DNA from: Nocardioides psychrotolerans
Lineage (GTDB): Bacteria > Actinomycetota > Actinomycetes > Propionibacteriales > Nocardioidaceae
Direction: 5' to 3'
Length of the DNA: 64,000 nucleotides
Assembly (NCBI RefSeq): GCF_900113685.1
Contig: NZ_FOQG01000018.1
Coordinates: 1-64,000 of the forward strand
Positions 41,831-50,924 of the stretch are shown one piece after another. Made by a program: the position numbers and the translations under genes. The first letter of the stretch is position 1. Each line of letters starts with the position of its first letter. A model generated the notes under the pieces. The model saw only the letters and a program-made list of their open reading frames with translations. It did not search any database and was not told the origin of the DNA.

Positions 41831-43639
41831 TCAGGCGGCGGGGACGGTGACCGTGAACGTGCTGCCGCGGCCGAGCTCGGAGGAGACCTCGATCCGGCCG
41901 CCGTGCCGCCCTACGATCCGCTTGACGATTGTCAGACCCAGGCCGGTGCCGGGCTCGGCCACCGCCTGTGGGTTGGTGGAGCGGAAAAACTCCTGGAACA
42001 GCTTGGCGCGGTCCCCCTCGGAGATCCCGATGCCCTGGTCGGCGCAGCGGAAGACGACGCCGTCGTCGGTGTGCATCAGGGTGAGCGTGACAGTGCGTCC
42101 GTCCGCGGTGTACTTGACGGCGTTGCTGATCAGGTTGGCGAGCACGCGGTGCAGCTCGTCGGGGTCGCCGCTCGCGACGATCGGGGTGTCGGGTGCCTCC
42201 GTGACGAAGGTGAGGCCCTTGCGGGCGGCGGCGACCGACGACAGGTCGAGCACCTCCTCGAGGGTACGACGGACGTCGACGGGCACCGTGATGATCGGGT
42301 AGTGGGGGTCGCCCACCTTGGAGAGCAGGAGCAGGTCGTCGATCACCTTGGCGAGCCGTCTGGCACCGCGGTCCATCGCCCGCAACGACGCCTGCACGGT
42401 GCCGGACAGGTCGGGTGCACCCTCGAGCATCTCGAGGTGCCCGGTGATGGCTGTGAGCGGGTTCTTCAGCTCGTGGGAGACCGTCGCGATCAGCTGGCTC
42501 TTGTAGGTGTCGAGAGCCTGCAACTCTTCGACGAGGTGGTGCTCGCGCTCGAAGGTGCGGGCGTTGAGGATCGCCCGGCCGAGGTCGTGCCCGATGTCGA
42601 GGGCGGCCGCGGCCTCGTGGTCGGTCCAGTCCCGCTGGCCGGCGGCCCGGGTGAGCACGAGGTTGCCGAGGCACTCCGGGCCGGCACCGAGGGGCGTGAA
42701 GAGGATCGACGTGATCCCGATGCTCGCGAGGAAGCCCAGGATGCCGTCGCCCTGCTCGGCGGTGATCGTGGGCCCGAAGGGCCGGTCCCGGCTGACGATC
42801 TCGACCCGTTGCAGGGACCAGGCCCGCCGCGCGGAGGTCTCGGCCACCGTCACGAGCTCAGCGGGCAGCTCGACCTTCGTGCCGTCGGAGGAGTAGATCG
42901 CGCGGGTGCCCTGGCCGTCCTCGTCGAAGGTCTGCAGCCACATGCCCTGTGCCTCGAAGCCCTCGACCAGAGCCTGCTGGCTGTCGGCGAGGATGCGGTC
43001 CATGCTCAGCTGGGCGCTGGCGGCGCGGACGATGGCGCGGGCGGCCTCCGCCAACCGCACCTGCTCACCCAGTGCCTCGCGCTCCAGTGCGGTGACGACC
43101 GCGCGGCCGGCCTGCTCGGCGTACGTCTGGAGGACCTCGCGCTGCTGGGCGCCCGGACGGCGGCCGTCGAGCGGGAGGTCCATCGCGAGGGTGCCGCGCA
43201 GCTTGCCCGTGTCGTCGTACAGAGGGGCGACCAGCATGTCGAGCGGGTGCCAGGCGTCCGCAGCGTCGCTCGGAACCAGGCTGGTGGGGTCGGGCACCCA
43301 CCCCCAGGCCTCCTCGCCCGTTCCGAGGTCGAGCCGTTCGTGCGGGATGAACTTCAACAACCCCCAGTCGTCGGCCTTCTCGAGCTCCTTCATCAAGCTG
43401 GCCACGGGAGTACGACGTCCCCGGACAGTCTGCGCGGCCTCGTCGTCGCCTGCGATCGCGATCAGCTCGAGCTTGCCGTCGTCACGCACCACGCTGATGG
43501 CTGCGATGCCGAACCCGGCGAGGTCGGTCACGCCCTCGGCGATCAGCTCGAGCGCGTCGCGCGAAGGCCCCGCCGACATCGGGGGCGCGGGGTCGCCCGG
43601 GTGCGCGGGGGGCTCGGTGGCCTGCGTGTCCGGGGACAT
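41831..43639 (-). CDS. GAF-domain sensor histidine kinase
   Basis: About 602 aa. Two GAF-like sensor regions come first (from AEGVTDLAGFGIAAISVVRD through MLVAPLYDDTGKLRGTLAMD, and from ASAQLSMDRILADSQQALVE through ITSILFTPLGAGPECLGNLV). Then HisKA with H-box TVSHELKNPLTAITGHLEML, and HATPase with N-box LANLISNAVKYTADGR, G1 DQGIGISEGDRAKLF and G2 PGTGLGLTIVKRIVGRHGG. No transmembrane helix, so it is a cytosolic sensor. No response regulator is adjacent. Start: ATG 43639 with GAGGAG upstream (13-nt spacing); ATG 43675 has none. Confidence 0.9.
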   Translation of the reverse strand: MSPDTQATEPPAHPGDPAPPMSAGPSRDALELIAEGVTDLAGFGIAAISVVRDDGKLELIAIAGDDEAAQTVRGRRTPVASLMKELEKADDWGLLKFIPHERLDLGTGEEAWGWVPDPTSLVPSDAADAWHPLDMLVAPLYDDTGKLRGTLAMDLPLDGRRPGAQQREVLQTYAEQAGRAVVTALEREALGEQVRLAEAARAIVRAASAQLSMDRILADSQQALVEGFEAQGMWLQTFDEDGQGTRAIYSSDGTKVELPAELVTVAETSARRAWSLQRVEIVSRDRPFGPTITAEQGDGILGFLASIGITSILFTPLGAGPECLGNLVLTRAAGQRDWTDHEAAAALDIGHDLGRAILNARTFEREHHLVEELQALDTYKSQLIATVSHELKNPLTAITGHLEMLEGAPDLSGTVQASLRAMDRGARRLAKVIDDLLLLSKVGDPHYPIITVPVDVRRTLEEVLDLSSVAAARKGLTFVTEAPDTPIVASGDPDELHRVLANLISNAVKYTADGRTVTLTLMHTDDGVVFRCADQGIGISEGDRAKLFQEFFRSTNPQAVAEPGTGLGLTIVKRIVGRHGGRIEVSSELGRGSTFTVTVPAA

Positions 43640-43710
43640 GTGGTGGCGTGGGCTCCTCTGGCTGGTGATGACCATGCTACTTGTGCCACGGGGTAGCGCC
43701 AGTATGTCGC

Positions 43711-43876
43711 TCATCCACGTTGGTCATGGGCTCCCCTACAGCTTCGCGGTGCAAGTGACTCCAGAATCTCGGCGGTCACGGGATTCACCTTCTCGTCCGG
43801 TTCGATGTAGTGCTGCTTGGTGATCTGAGCCAACGAGTCACCGAGCATTTGGGCTGCCAGATCGGCTCCTCCAGCC
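43711..43876 (-). pseudogene. C-terminal remnant of a second tyrosine integrase
   Basis: Reverse-strand reading gives DLAAQMLGDSLAQITKQHYI followed by EPDEKVNPVTAEILESLAP and a stop after a short tail. This is the end of a phage/ICE-type tyrosine recombinase: the LG(H/D)S helix and the HY containing the nucleophile tyrosine. The rest of the protein is missing: upstream of 43876 the sequence switches to the dispersed repeat. It lies about 400 bp left of the duplicated tRNA-Pro end, where an integrase of a tandem element would sit. Confidence 0.72.
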
Positions 43877-44271
43877 GAATGGGCGCATGGCCGGACAGCA
43901 GTTCCGGTCAGGGAACCTCAATCGGCGACGGCCCTTTGTTGGGACGGCAGAGAAACGCCATGTCCCGCAACACCTGTCCGGCAACCGTCCCGGGACAGGC
44001 GTCTGCTCCGGGTGCGTGTATCTGGGCGCTAAGACACACCTCCCGGGGGGTAAGGGGGGTAGACCTGTCTGGCCGCTGTCAGCTGCCAGCACCCCCTCGA
44101 CGGCATCAACTCCTCAAATGCCCGCGCGCAATCCCCGGTCACGTCCTCGACCGCTGACTACGGCCCCGTCGGTCGCTGAGAAAGGTGTGCGAAAAAGGTG
44201 TGCAACCTTCGCCTGGCATGGCGAGAGGCCGCCTCCCTGGTTCGGGAAACGGCCTCTGACCTGCGGTTTTC
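43877..44271. other. Gene-free stretch with repeat copy 2 and hairpin-forming mobile-element debris
   Basis: No ORF is supported. Copy 2 of the dispersed repeat is at 43879-43926. At 43960-44010 several TGTCCCG/TGTCCGG words and the complementary CGGGACAGGCGT pair over a loop, as at IS-element termini. The short word AAGGTGTGC occurs twice near 44183-44206. I interpret the region as debris of insertions next to the tRNA-Pro attachment copy. Confidence 0.45.
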
Positions 44272-44310
44272 TTCGGTCGGGCTGACAGGATTTGAACCTG
44301 CGACCCCTTG
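44272..44310. repeat. Attachment-site direct repeat (partial tRNA-Pro 3' end)
   Basis: 39 bp identical to 47862-47900, which includes the 3' end of the intact tRNA-Pro gene. Here the match stops inside the T-arm/variable region and unrelated sequence follows, so this is a duplicated att core and not a tRNA gene. The left flank (from about 44254) also matches imperfectly. The two copies bound a 3.6-kb element. Confidence 0.88.
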
Positions 44311-44473
44311 GAGGGATCGGGCCTACTTTTTCAAGGACTCTGATTCCGGAAAATTTGCGGATTCCCTCGTGATTTCAAGGGATTGAGCAACCTGCTTGCC
44401 CTCATCGTAGCGGATCGTTTGGGGTCATTTGCCGATGGTTTCTGGAGAGTAAATGGAGAGTTCTCAAGTCTCG

Positions 44474-45220
44474 TCACTGCTCCCGAGTTGAGGCTGCGAT
44501 CAGGAGCTCGGCGACAAGGGCGAGGTCGTCGAGGGTGATCTCGCCACCGCCAACTCCATGGATCGAGCGGAGCACGAGGTCGCGCCGGCGGACGAACCAC
44601 AGGTCGACGTGAAGCGCGATATCAGCCGCCACGGGTGTTGCGACCGCGCCGATCTGGCGTAGCGCGATGGGTCGCGCACCCGCATCGAGCATCAGCCGCA
44701 CGATGTCGAGAAGGTCAGTTCCTTGCTTCGCGACTGATCGGTTCATCACCGCTTGGAGTTTCATCGCGATCAGCGGGCCAGGCTCCGCGACAGGGGTCGT
44801 GACTTCGATCCGCTCACCGTTGGATCGGACCACGTCGGTGGCCGTGTCGTTCGCCCACGCATGGGCGGACGCGTGTAGGCGGTCACCCGGGTCGTCACTT
44901 GGTTCGTCCAGTTCGACCTGCCGCACTTCGAGGACATCGACCTTGACCTGCCCGTAGGGCGTCGGCAGCAACACCGCTGCCGGCTCAACCGACTCCGCAT
45001 CACCTGACGCTCGGAGCACTTCGAGGTGAGGAACGTTGCCGGAGAGGCGGTCGACGATGTCGAGATCAACGGTTGCCCTGTAGGGGATCGACAGTCTGGC
45101 TAGCACGGCAAGTCCGCCGACGATGACGGGCGGCTCGCCGAGCAACCTCCGCACTTCGCTGACTCCTTGGACGACCGCGGCCATCGCGTCACCCACAAAC
45201 GTGACTCGATCACCAGACAC
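44474..45220 (-). CDS. AbiEii-like nucleotidyltransferase toxin
   Basis: About 248 aa from a GTG overlapping the upstream gene by 11 nt. The N-terminal GEPPVIVGGLAVLARLSIPYR then TVDLDIVDRL matches the GG..A.....R.T.DxD active site of AbiEii/AbiGii-type nucleotidyltransferases; later PLIAMKLQAVMNRSVAKQGTDLLDIVRL gives the K..A...R...KD.xDI block. Such toxins are partners in type IV toxin-antitoxin or abortive-infection systems. The protein fits the toxin role given the wHTH partner directly upstream. Confidence 0.82.
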   Translation of the reverse strand: MSGDRVTFVGDAMAAVVQGVSEVRRLLGEPPVIVGGLAVLARLSIPYRATVDLDIVDRLSGNVPHLEVLRASGDAESVEPAAVLLPTPYGQVKVDVLEVRQVELDEPSDDPGDRLHASAHAWANDTATDVVRSNGERIEVTTPVAEPGPLIAMKLQAVMNRSVAKQGTDLLDIVRLMLDAGARPIALRQIGAVATPVAADIALHVDLWFVRRRDLVLRSIHGVGGGEITLDDLALVAELLIAASTREQ

Positions 45221-46226
45221 GTGCCCACCTCGCTTCCGGAGTCCAGGCCTCGAGGATTTCGCGACCTCGCCCGATGTCTTGAGCGAGGTCGAGGGCAACG
45301 AAGAGCGGGTGCGCGAGCGGCCATTCGGTCGGATTGGTGTCGACGTCCACCCTGAGTGAGCAGACCGCCGGGACGGGGGCAACCCTCACCGAGCAGCGGG
45401 CCTGGGAGCCGGGGGCGACCGCGCCCAGCAGCGTGACCGCTCGACGGACGATCGATTCGTCGGGTACGAAGAAGTCCTGGAGCTGTCCTGACTGGACGGC
45501 CATCGGTGCGCCATAGACCGCAGCCGCAACGGAGTCGGTCAAAGCCCAACCCGTTTCGTTGCCAACATCGAAACGGTTAAGCCCGAGCGGCTGGAGCGGA
45601 TCGTTGTCCGTTCCCGGGTTCGGCATCGACGCCAGATATGTACGTGGACTCCCCCAACGTTCGGCGACCTGCCAAAACAGTTCGCTGCCGTGAACAACGT
45701 TGTCGGAATCCAGCAGGCCCGCGTTCCGGAGCGCAGCCAAGACGTCCGAGACGGTACTCGCTGAGCGGCCGAGCTCTCGGGCCAATTCACGCACCGCGCC
45801 CGCGCGATTGGGGTCCATGAGAAGTGCCGTTGCCACCTCCAGCCCCACCTTGCCGGCCAGCGCTTGACTCCGCTCGCTGCGTCCCTTGATTGGTTCGACC
45901 TCAGCATCGATCACGATCCGATCGGTCCGTAGTCCCAGCCGTCCACGCAGGTCGTAGTAACCCCCACCACGGGCCGTCAGAAGTCGCCGCGCAGCGCCGG
46001 TGACCCGATCACCGACCACGAAGAGGTGAGCATCGGCAGGCACGGGCTCCCTTATGAGTCGCTCAGCGACCTCATCCGTCACCAAAGCCCGGCGCTTGAC
46101 CTGAAGGACCGTGCGAACCCCGACCAAGTCAAGTACGACATCGACACCGTCGGAAGCGCCTGCGGGTCGCTGGGCATCGATCTCCAGTTGGGCGAAGGCG
46201 TCGACGACAAGTGCTTCGAGGTTCAT
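45210..46226 (-). CDS. AbiEi-like winged-helix antitoxin/regulator
   Basis: 338 aa. An N-terminal part (VDVVLDLVGVRTVLQVKRRALVTDEVAERL, then ARGGGYYDLRGRLGLRTDRI) has the layout of restriction-fold-like regulator proteins. A central winged helix follows (RAGAVRELARELGRSASTVSDVLAALRNAGLLD). The C-terminal half (about 140 residues) is of unknown fold. It is the first gene of the pair and the likely antitoxin and autorepressor. A double palindrome lies 17 bp upstream of the start (46243-46279). Confidence 0.78.
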   Translation of the reverse strand: MNLEALVVDAFAQLEIDAQRPAGASDGVDVVLDLVGVRTVLQVKRRALVTDEVAERLIREPVPADAHLFVVGDRVTGAARRLLTARGGGYYDLRGRLGLRTDRIVIDAEVEPIKGRSERSQALAGKVGLEVATALLMDPNRAGAVRELARELGRSASTVSDVLAALRNAGLLDSDNVVHGSELFWQVAERWGSPRTYLASMPNPGTDNDPLQPLGLNRFDVGNETGWALTDSVAAAVYGAPMAVQSGQLQDFFVPDESIVRRAVTLLGAVAPGSQARCSVRVAPVPAVCSLRVDVDTNPTEWPLAHPLFVALDLAQDIGRGREILEAWTPEARWARVW

Positions 46227-46242
46227 GGCTTCATTGTTTCAA

Positions 46243-46279
46243 GTGTTCGGCGTTCGGTCAATACCGAACACCGAACGCC
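46243..46279. promoter_or_regulatory. Palindromic operator upstream of the AbiE-like pair
   Basis: GTTCGGCGTTCGGT and its near-complement ACCGAACACCGAACGCC are separated by CAAT, immediately before the antitoxin start. Each arm itself contains two TTCGG words, so the site could bind two dimers. AbiEi antitoxins repress their own operons through inverted repeats, which makes this the expected operator. Confidence 0.65.
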
Positions 46280-46339
46280 GATCGATTCACTCGCCGCGTG
46301 GCTTCGGCCAAAGACGGTCGGTGCCGACGCAGCCAGCCG

Positions 46340-47458
46340 CTACTTCGCTGGCCACAGCTCCCAGCGGTTCGCGCGACCGCGCCGGACCTCGGCATCCGGG
46401 TGCTGCACCTGAAGTTCTTGGAGGCGCTGCACGACCTCCGTGATCGGGAGCCCAGACGGCACGATGGCGAGAGGCTCGGGCTTCGGCGCGGGAGTCGCTT
46501 CAGATCCTTCGGCGTCGCGGCGACGCTGGAAAGACTCGAAAAGTTTCATCGTCTTCTCGTGGATCGCCCTTTGCCCCGGCCAGGCGGGGCAGGGAAAGTC
46601 GAAAGGCGGGCTCACGTAGCCGTGCTTGTTGGCAGGGGTGGCGCAATCGGCACACATGTCCTCCGCCTCAAGTCGAGGAACGGCCAGCAGTTTCTCGAGA
46701 CGCCACTTCTTGATGTCTCGCTCGGTGCGCAACTTGGAGCGCTCGGCCTTGTCGACTGTCGCTTTGAGTTGTGTTTCAAGTTCCGACAGCCGCTCGCGAA
46801 TCTCTTGCACCTCGGTGATGCGGCGCTCGCGGTAGAAGTAGAAGGTCGAGTGCCGGCGATCTCGTGGCAGATAGCCGTGCTGATCGGGCACGTCCTCGGG
46901 ATCACCCACGACTGGGGTGAGCCGATCGACGGCCGCTCGATGGCGTTCGATATCCCTGTCCAGTTCGGCCACCTGTTCGGCGCGCCGGTTGGCAGGCATT
47001 GCAGGGAAGCGATCACCACTCCTGAGCCGGGCAACTTCCTCCAGTTTGTGCGTGAGCACGCACTGCTGCTCGAGCAGTTCGAGGCGGGCCTGCTCGCGAG
47101 CTGGATCGAAGCGTTTCAGATGTTCCTGCCGGTCAAGCTCGCGACGCTCCTGCTTGCGTTGGAAGTCCCGATCCCAGCGCGCCATCTGCGCATCAAGCTG
47201 ACGTTTGGTCTTGCATTTGAAGTTGGGCTCGGCGCGCTCCCACTCCTGCATCACCCGCTGAGTTCGCTCCAACTCGGCGGCTTGCTCTTCGAACCGCCAG
47301 GGATTCCAGAACTCATCCTGGTGTAGATCGATGAACAACGCCCGCGCCGCGACGTTCTCCTCGAACGTGGACGTTGCACCCGGCTTTGCGCGCCACAAGC
47401 GTTCACCGTCGCTGAAGACGCCGTCCGCCAGCACCTGCGTATCCAACTCGGTGGCCAT
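46340..47458 (-). CDS. Coiled-coil protein of unknown function in the tRNA-Pro element
   Basis: About 372 aa from ATG 47458 (MATELDTQVLADGVFSDGERLW). Much of the middle is highly charged heptad-like helix (QMARWDRDFQRKQERRELDRQEHLKRFDPAREQ and RERRITEVQEIRERLSELETQL), with a Cys pair MCADCATPANKHGY and a further Cys (FPCPAW) that could form a small zinc site near the C-terminus. Long coiled coils with a terminal metal knuckle occur in defence and phage-satellite proteins, but I recognise no family. It sits next to the att copy at the tRNA, a position usually taken by an integrase. Confidence 0.7.
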   Translation of the reverse strand: MATELDTQVLADGVFSDGERLWRAKPGATSTFEENVAARALFIDLHQDEFWNPWRFEEQAAELERTQRVMQEWERAEPNFKCKTKRQLDAQMARWDRDFQRKQERRELDRQEHLKRFDPAREQARLELLEQQCVLTHKLEEVARLRSGDRFPAMPANRRAEQVAELDRDIERHRAAVDRLTPVVGDPEDVPDQHGYLPRDRRHSTFYFYRERRITEVQEIRERLSELETQLKATVDKAERSKLRTERDIKKWRLEKLLAVPRLEAEDMCADCATPANKHGYVSPPFDFPCPAWPGQRAIHEKTMKLFESFQRRRDAEGSEATPAPKPEPLAIVPSGLPITEVVQRLQELQVQHPDAEVRRGRANRWELWPAK

Positions 47459-47861
47459 GTCTCGATGCTCGATTCGTCGCCACGCGGCGGCAACGGGCGC
47501 AAGGTGAACCTTGCGTGACGATCCGAACGCACCCAGTCGTACTTCTTGCGGTGACTTTCGCTGGGGAGCCAGCGTCTGCTCGCGATGACGATGCCCCTCG
47601 GATGTGGTCGTCGGGCATCTGATCGGATTGCCCCATGTCACACAGGGACGTCAATCATCGCCAGCGAGCGATCCTCACTTGGATCGCCGACGGATGCCCT
47701 GAGCGAGACTGGCCTGACGAGACACACAAACATTCGGCCCGCGCCCTGGCCAACCGGGGGCTTGAGGTTCGCGCCACGCCGGAGGTTTGACACCCCGTTG
47801 ACACCCCGGGCGGTCTAAGGAGGTGTGGCCCTATGGACCACACCCCCTCTGACCTGCGTCT
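47459..47861. other. Gene-free stretch between coiled-coil gene and att site
   Basis: About 400 bp with no supported gene; frames present are short and lack ribosome-binding sites. It should contain the promoter of the leftward coiled-coil gene. No integrase or excisionase remnant was found here. Confidence 0.45.
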
Positions 47862-47940
<79 letters not shown>

Positions 47941-47953
47941 AACGCCCGGTCGA

Positions 47954-47970
47954 GGCCGGTCAGACCGGCC
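47954..47970. terminator. Short hairpin between tRNA-Pro and the DinB gene
   Basis: GGCCGGT-CAG-ACCGGCC, a perfect 7-bp stem with 3-nt loop, located after the stop of the leftward DinB gene and just before the tRNA gene. It could end DinB transcription or be a promoter-proximal fold; no T-tract is present in the leftward direction. Confidence 0.35.
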
Positions 47971-48024
47971 GTTTCCCAAGCGCGTGAACCCTACAACAGG
48001 GCAGCACGCACCCGGGAATCGGGC

Positions 48025-48567
48025 TCACCCCATCGACTTCTGACCGTCGATGCTCTCGCGCAGGATGTCGGCGTGGCCAGCGTGCTGGGCGGTCTCCGCG
48101 ACCAGGTGCAGGAAGACGCGGCGCGCTGACCAGCTGGCGCCGGGCTCGAACCACGGGGCCGCGGGCAGCGGCTGGCGGCCGTCGAGGTCCGCGGTGCGCA
48201 CGAGCTCGTCGGTGGCGGCAGCGCTCTCGTCGTACGCCGCCAGAACGCCCGCGAGGGTCTCGCCCTCCAGCATCCTGAAGCCGTCCTGGTAGGCCTGGAA
48301 CTCCGGCGGCGGGTTGCTCCAGTCGACGGCGTCCTGCTCGACCGGCCCCTCGAGCACGAACGTGGCCCACTCGCGCTCGGTGGAGGTCACGTGCTTGACC
48401 AGGCCACCCAGGCACAGGCTGCTGGCGGTGGGGCTCAGGCCCGCCTGCTCGTCGCTCAGGCCCTGCACGGTGTGCCGGAAGAGGCCGCGGTGCTTGTGGA
48501 GGGAGTCGAGCAGGTCGGCCCGCTCGCCCGTCGTCGTCGCGGCCGTGGTCTCGGTGTTCGTCGTCAT
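48025..48567 (-). CDS. DinB-family protein
   Basis: 180 aa, four-helix bundle of the DinB/DUF664 type: LLDSLHKHRGLFRHTVQGLSDEQAG, TASSLCLGGLVKHVTSTEREWATFVL with a candidate metal His, and VFLHLVAETAQHAGHADILRESIDG carrying the conserved ETxxHAGH metal-binding block. Actinobacterial members are often mycothiol-dependent transferases or uncharacterised. Distinct from the DinB protein at 14541, which has an extra pentapeptide-like N-terminus. Confidence 0.88.
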   Translation of the reverse strand: MTTNTETTAATTTGERADLLDSLHKHRGLFRHTVQGLSDEQAGLSPTASSLCLGGLVKHVTSTEREWATFVLEGPVEQDAVDWSNPPPEFQAYQDGFRMLEGETLAGVLAAYDESAAATDELVRTADLDGRQPLPAAPWFEPGASWSARRVFLHLVAETAQHAGHADILRESIDGQKSMG

Positions 48568-48592
48568 GCGTCGACCCTAGGGATGAATGCGG

Positions 48593-49549
48593 TCAGTTCC
48601 TGTCCTGAATGGCGCCCGAGTTCTCCGACACCTGCAGCGAGGAGATGTCGACGGCGACGAAGGCGGAGGCCGGGATCGTCTTCAGGTCCTCGATCAGCTC
48701 CTCGGGCCAAGCGGCGTGCTGCTCGCCCTGGAAGAACCACGGCGAGCCGTTGTCGGCGAGCACCAGGCCGTAGGTCTTCATCGCGCCCACCACCCTCCGG
48801 GCGTAAGACGACAGGCCGGCCGCCGACCAGCTCGCGCGGAGGCGGAACCGGGCGCCCATGGGCGGGTAGGCCAGGCTGGTGCGGGAGCCGGCGTCGTGGC
48901 GCGCCGGCCACAGGTGGTGCGTGCTGGTGACGTCGGTCGTGAAGCGGATCGCGTGGTCGATGTCGTCGTCGCGGACCTCGTTCCACCGCAGGAGCCCCGG
49001 GAGGATCGGCAGGCCCGCGGCGTCGGCCGACGTCCAGCCGTCCGGACGCAAGGCGTTGCTGCGCAACGACCACACGGCCCCGGACCCGGCTCGCCACCGT
49101 CCGTCGCGCAGCCGGGTGTCATACGTCTCGTAGAGCCGGCAGCGGCCGCGGTCGACGATGATCGCGTGCCGGTCGCCATCGGAGGACCGGCCCCCCTCGA
49201 TGCGGGTGTCCGGGCCCAGCGGGTAGCGCACTCGGTCGGACTCGGCGGCGTACGTGAACCGCACGGGCACCGTGGCGTGGCTCGACCGGACGACGGTGAT
49301 CGGGATGCCGTAGTCCGGACCGTCGCCGAAGGACGGGCCGAAGTCCGGGTGCAGGTCCGAGGCGGTGGACATGTGCGAGAGCCACTGCTGGCTCCGCGCG
49401 TGCACCGGCAGCGACGAGACGTCGGCGTGCCACCAGTTGTCGGCAGGGAGCTCCGAGCACGCCGTCGAGGCGATCGGGGTGGCGGCCGCCGACGGCACGA
49501 GCGCCACGAGGGCGAGCACCCCCACAGCCGTGGCGATCCGGACCCTCAT
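48593..49549 (-). CDS. Secreted hypothetical protein
   Basis: 318 aa with a clear signal peptide (MRVRIATAVGVLALVALVPSAAA, then TPIAST). The mature part contains NWWHADVSSLPVHARSQQWLSH, HLWPARHDAG, FRLRASWSAAGLSSYARRVVGAMKTYGLVLADNGSPWFFQG and ends with SALQ-like polar residues. The pattern of repeated SLPVH and MKTYG blocks resembles a group of secreted actinobacterial proteins of unknown function; no catalytic motif is obvious. Located 19 bp beyond the der stop on the same strand. Confidence 0.8.
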   Translation of the reverse strand: MRVRIATAVGVLALVALVPSAAATPIASTACSELPADNWWHADVSSLPVHARSQQWLSHMSTASDLHPDFGPSFGDGPDYGIPITVVRSSHATVPVRFTYAAESDRVRYPLGPDTRIEGGRSSDGDRHAIIVDRGRCRLYETYDTRLRDGRWRAGSGAVWSLRSNALRPDGWTSADAAGLPILPGLLRWNEVRDDDIDHAIRFTTDVTSTHHLWPARHDAGSRTSLAYPPMGARFRLRASWSAAGLSSYARRVVGAMKTYGLVLADNGSPWFFQGEQHAAWPEELIEDLKTIPASAFVAVDISSLQVSENSGAIQDRN

Positions 49550-49568
49550 GACGCACTCCCGTCGGGGA

Positions 49569-50924
49569 CTACCGCTTGCGCTTCTCGCGGGGCCGCTGCT
49601 GCAGGATGATCGGCGTGCCGGCGAAGCCGAACTCCTCGCGCAGCCGCCGCTCGATGTAGCGCTCGTAGCCCGCATCCAGCTTGCCGCTCGTGAACAGGAT
49701 GAAGGTTGGCGGCGCCGTTGTCGCCTGGGTGCCGAAAAGGATCTTGGGCTGCTTGCCGCTGCGCACCGGGTGCGGGTGCTCGGCGACCAGGCGACCCAGG
49801 AACGCGTTGAGCGTGCCGGTGGAGATGCGGGTCTCCCAGCCGGCCAGCGCCTTCTCGATCGCGGGGACCAGTCGGTCGACGTGCCAGCCGGTGCGCGCGG
49901 TGATGTTGATCCGCGGTGCCCACTGCACCTGCACGAGGTCACGCTCGATCTCGCGCTCGAGGTAGTAGCGGCGCTCCTCATCGACCAGGTCCCACTTGTT
50001 GAACGCGATGACCAGCGCGCGACCGGCGTCACGGATGGTCTGGATGATCCGGATGTCCTGCTCGGACAACGACTGCCCACCGTCGACGACGAGGACCGCG
50101 AGCTCCGCGCGGTCGATGGCGGTCGTCGTGCGGAGGGAGGCGTAGTACTCGTGGCCCGACGCCTCCTTGACCCGCTTGCGGATGCCGGCGGTGTCGATGA
50201 AGCGCCAGGTCTGGCCGCCGAGCTCGATCAGCTCGTCGACGGGGTCGACGGTGGTGCCGGCAACGTTGTCGACGACCACGCGGTTCTCCCCGGCCAGGCG
50301 GTTGAGCAGCGAGGACTTGCCGACGTTGGGCTTGCCGACGATCGCGATGCGCCGCGGGCCACCCATCTCGCCGATGCGCTCGGGCGGGGGCTCCGGCAGC
50401 GCCGCGAGGACGGCGTCGAGCATGTCGCCCGACCCGCGCCCGTGCAGCGCGGAAACGGGGTAGGGCTCGCCGAGCCCGAGGTTCCAGAGCCCGTAGGCCT
50501 CGGCCTCGGTGCGCTGGTCGTCGACCTTGTTGGCGGCCAGCACGACCGGCTTGCCGGACTTGCGCAGGATCTTGACGACCGCCTCGTCGGAGTCGGTGAT
50601 GCCGACCCCGGCGTCGACGACGAAGAGGACCGCGTCGGCCAGGGTCACGGCGATCTCGGCCTGGGCGGAGATGCTGAGCGCCAGGCCCTTGGCGTCGGGA
50701 TCCCAGCCGCCGGTGTCGACCACCGTGAAGGCGCGACCGTTCCAGTTGGCGTCGTAGGAGACGCGGTCGCGGGTCACGCCCGGCACGTCCTCCACGACCG
50801 CCTCGCGGCGGCCGATGATCCGGTTGACCAGGGTCGACTTGCCCACGTTGGGCCGGCCCACCACCGCCAGGATGGGCACCGGCCCGTCCGTCGTCGTCTC
50901 GTCGGGCTCCAGCGTCTCGCTCAC
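49569..50924 (-). CDS. der: Ribosome biogenesis GTPase Der (EngA)
   Basis: 451 aa with two tandem GTPase domains: G1 loops [10 protein letters not shown] (residues about 23-32) and [11 protein letters not shown]3 DTGGWDP and DTAGIRKR, G4 NKVD and NKWD. A C-terminal KH-like domain ends in the lysine/arginine-rich tail PREKRKR. Essential for 50S ribosome assembly. The start overlaps the acyltransferase stop (ATGA), and the group cmk-plsC-der is a common actinobacterial operon. Confidence 0.97.
   Translation of the reverse strand: MSETLEPDETTTDGPVPILAVVGRPNVGKSTLVNRIIGRREAVVEDVPGVTRDRVSYDANWNGRAFTVVDTGGWDPDAKGLALSISAQAEIAVTLADAVLFVVDAGVGITDSDEAVVKILRKSGKPVVLAANKVDDQRTEAEAYGLWNLGLGEPYPVSALHGRGSGDMLDAVLAALPEPPPERIGEMGGPRRIAIVGKPNVGKSSLLNRLAGENRVVVDNVAGTTVDPVDELIELGGQTWRFIDTAGIRKRVKEASGHEYYASLRTTTAIDRAELAVLVVDGGQSLSEQDIRIIQTIRDAGRALVIAFNKWDLVDEERRYYLEREIERDLVQVQWAPRINITARTGWHVDRLVPAIEKALAGWETRISTGTLNAFLGRLVAEHPHPVRSGKQPKILFGTQATTAPPTFILFTSGKLDAGYERYIERRLREEFGFAGTPIILQQRPREKRKR

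Noticed and set aside
44272..44345. Possible second tRNA-Pro gene
   Set aside because: Only the 3' half matches; the anticodon arm and acceptor 5' strand are absent, so it is an att copy.
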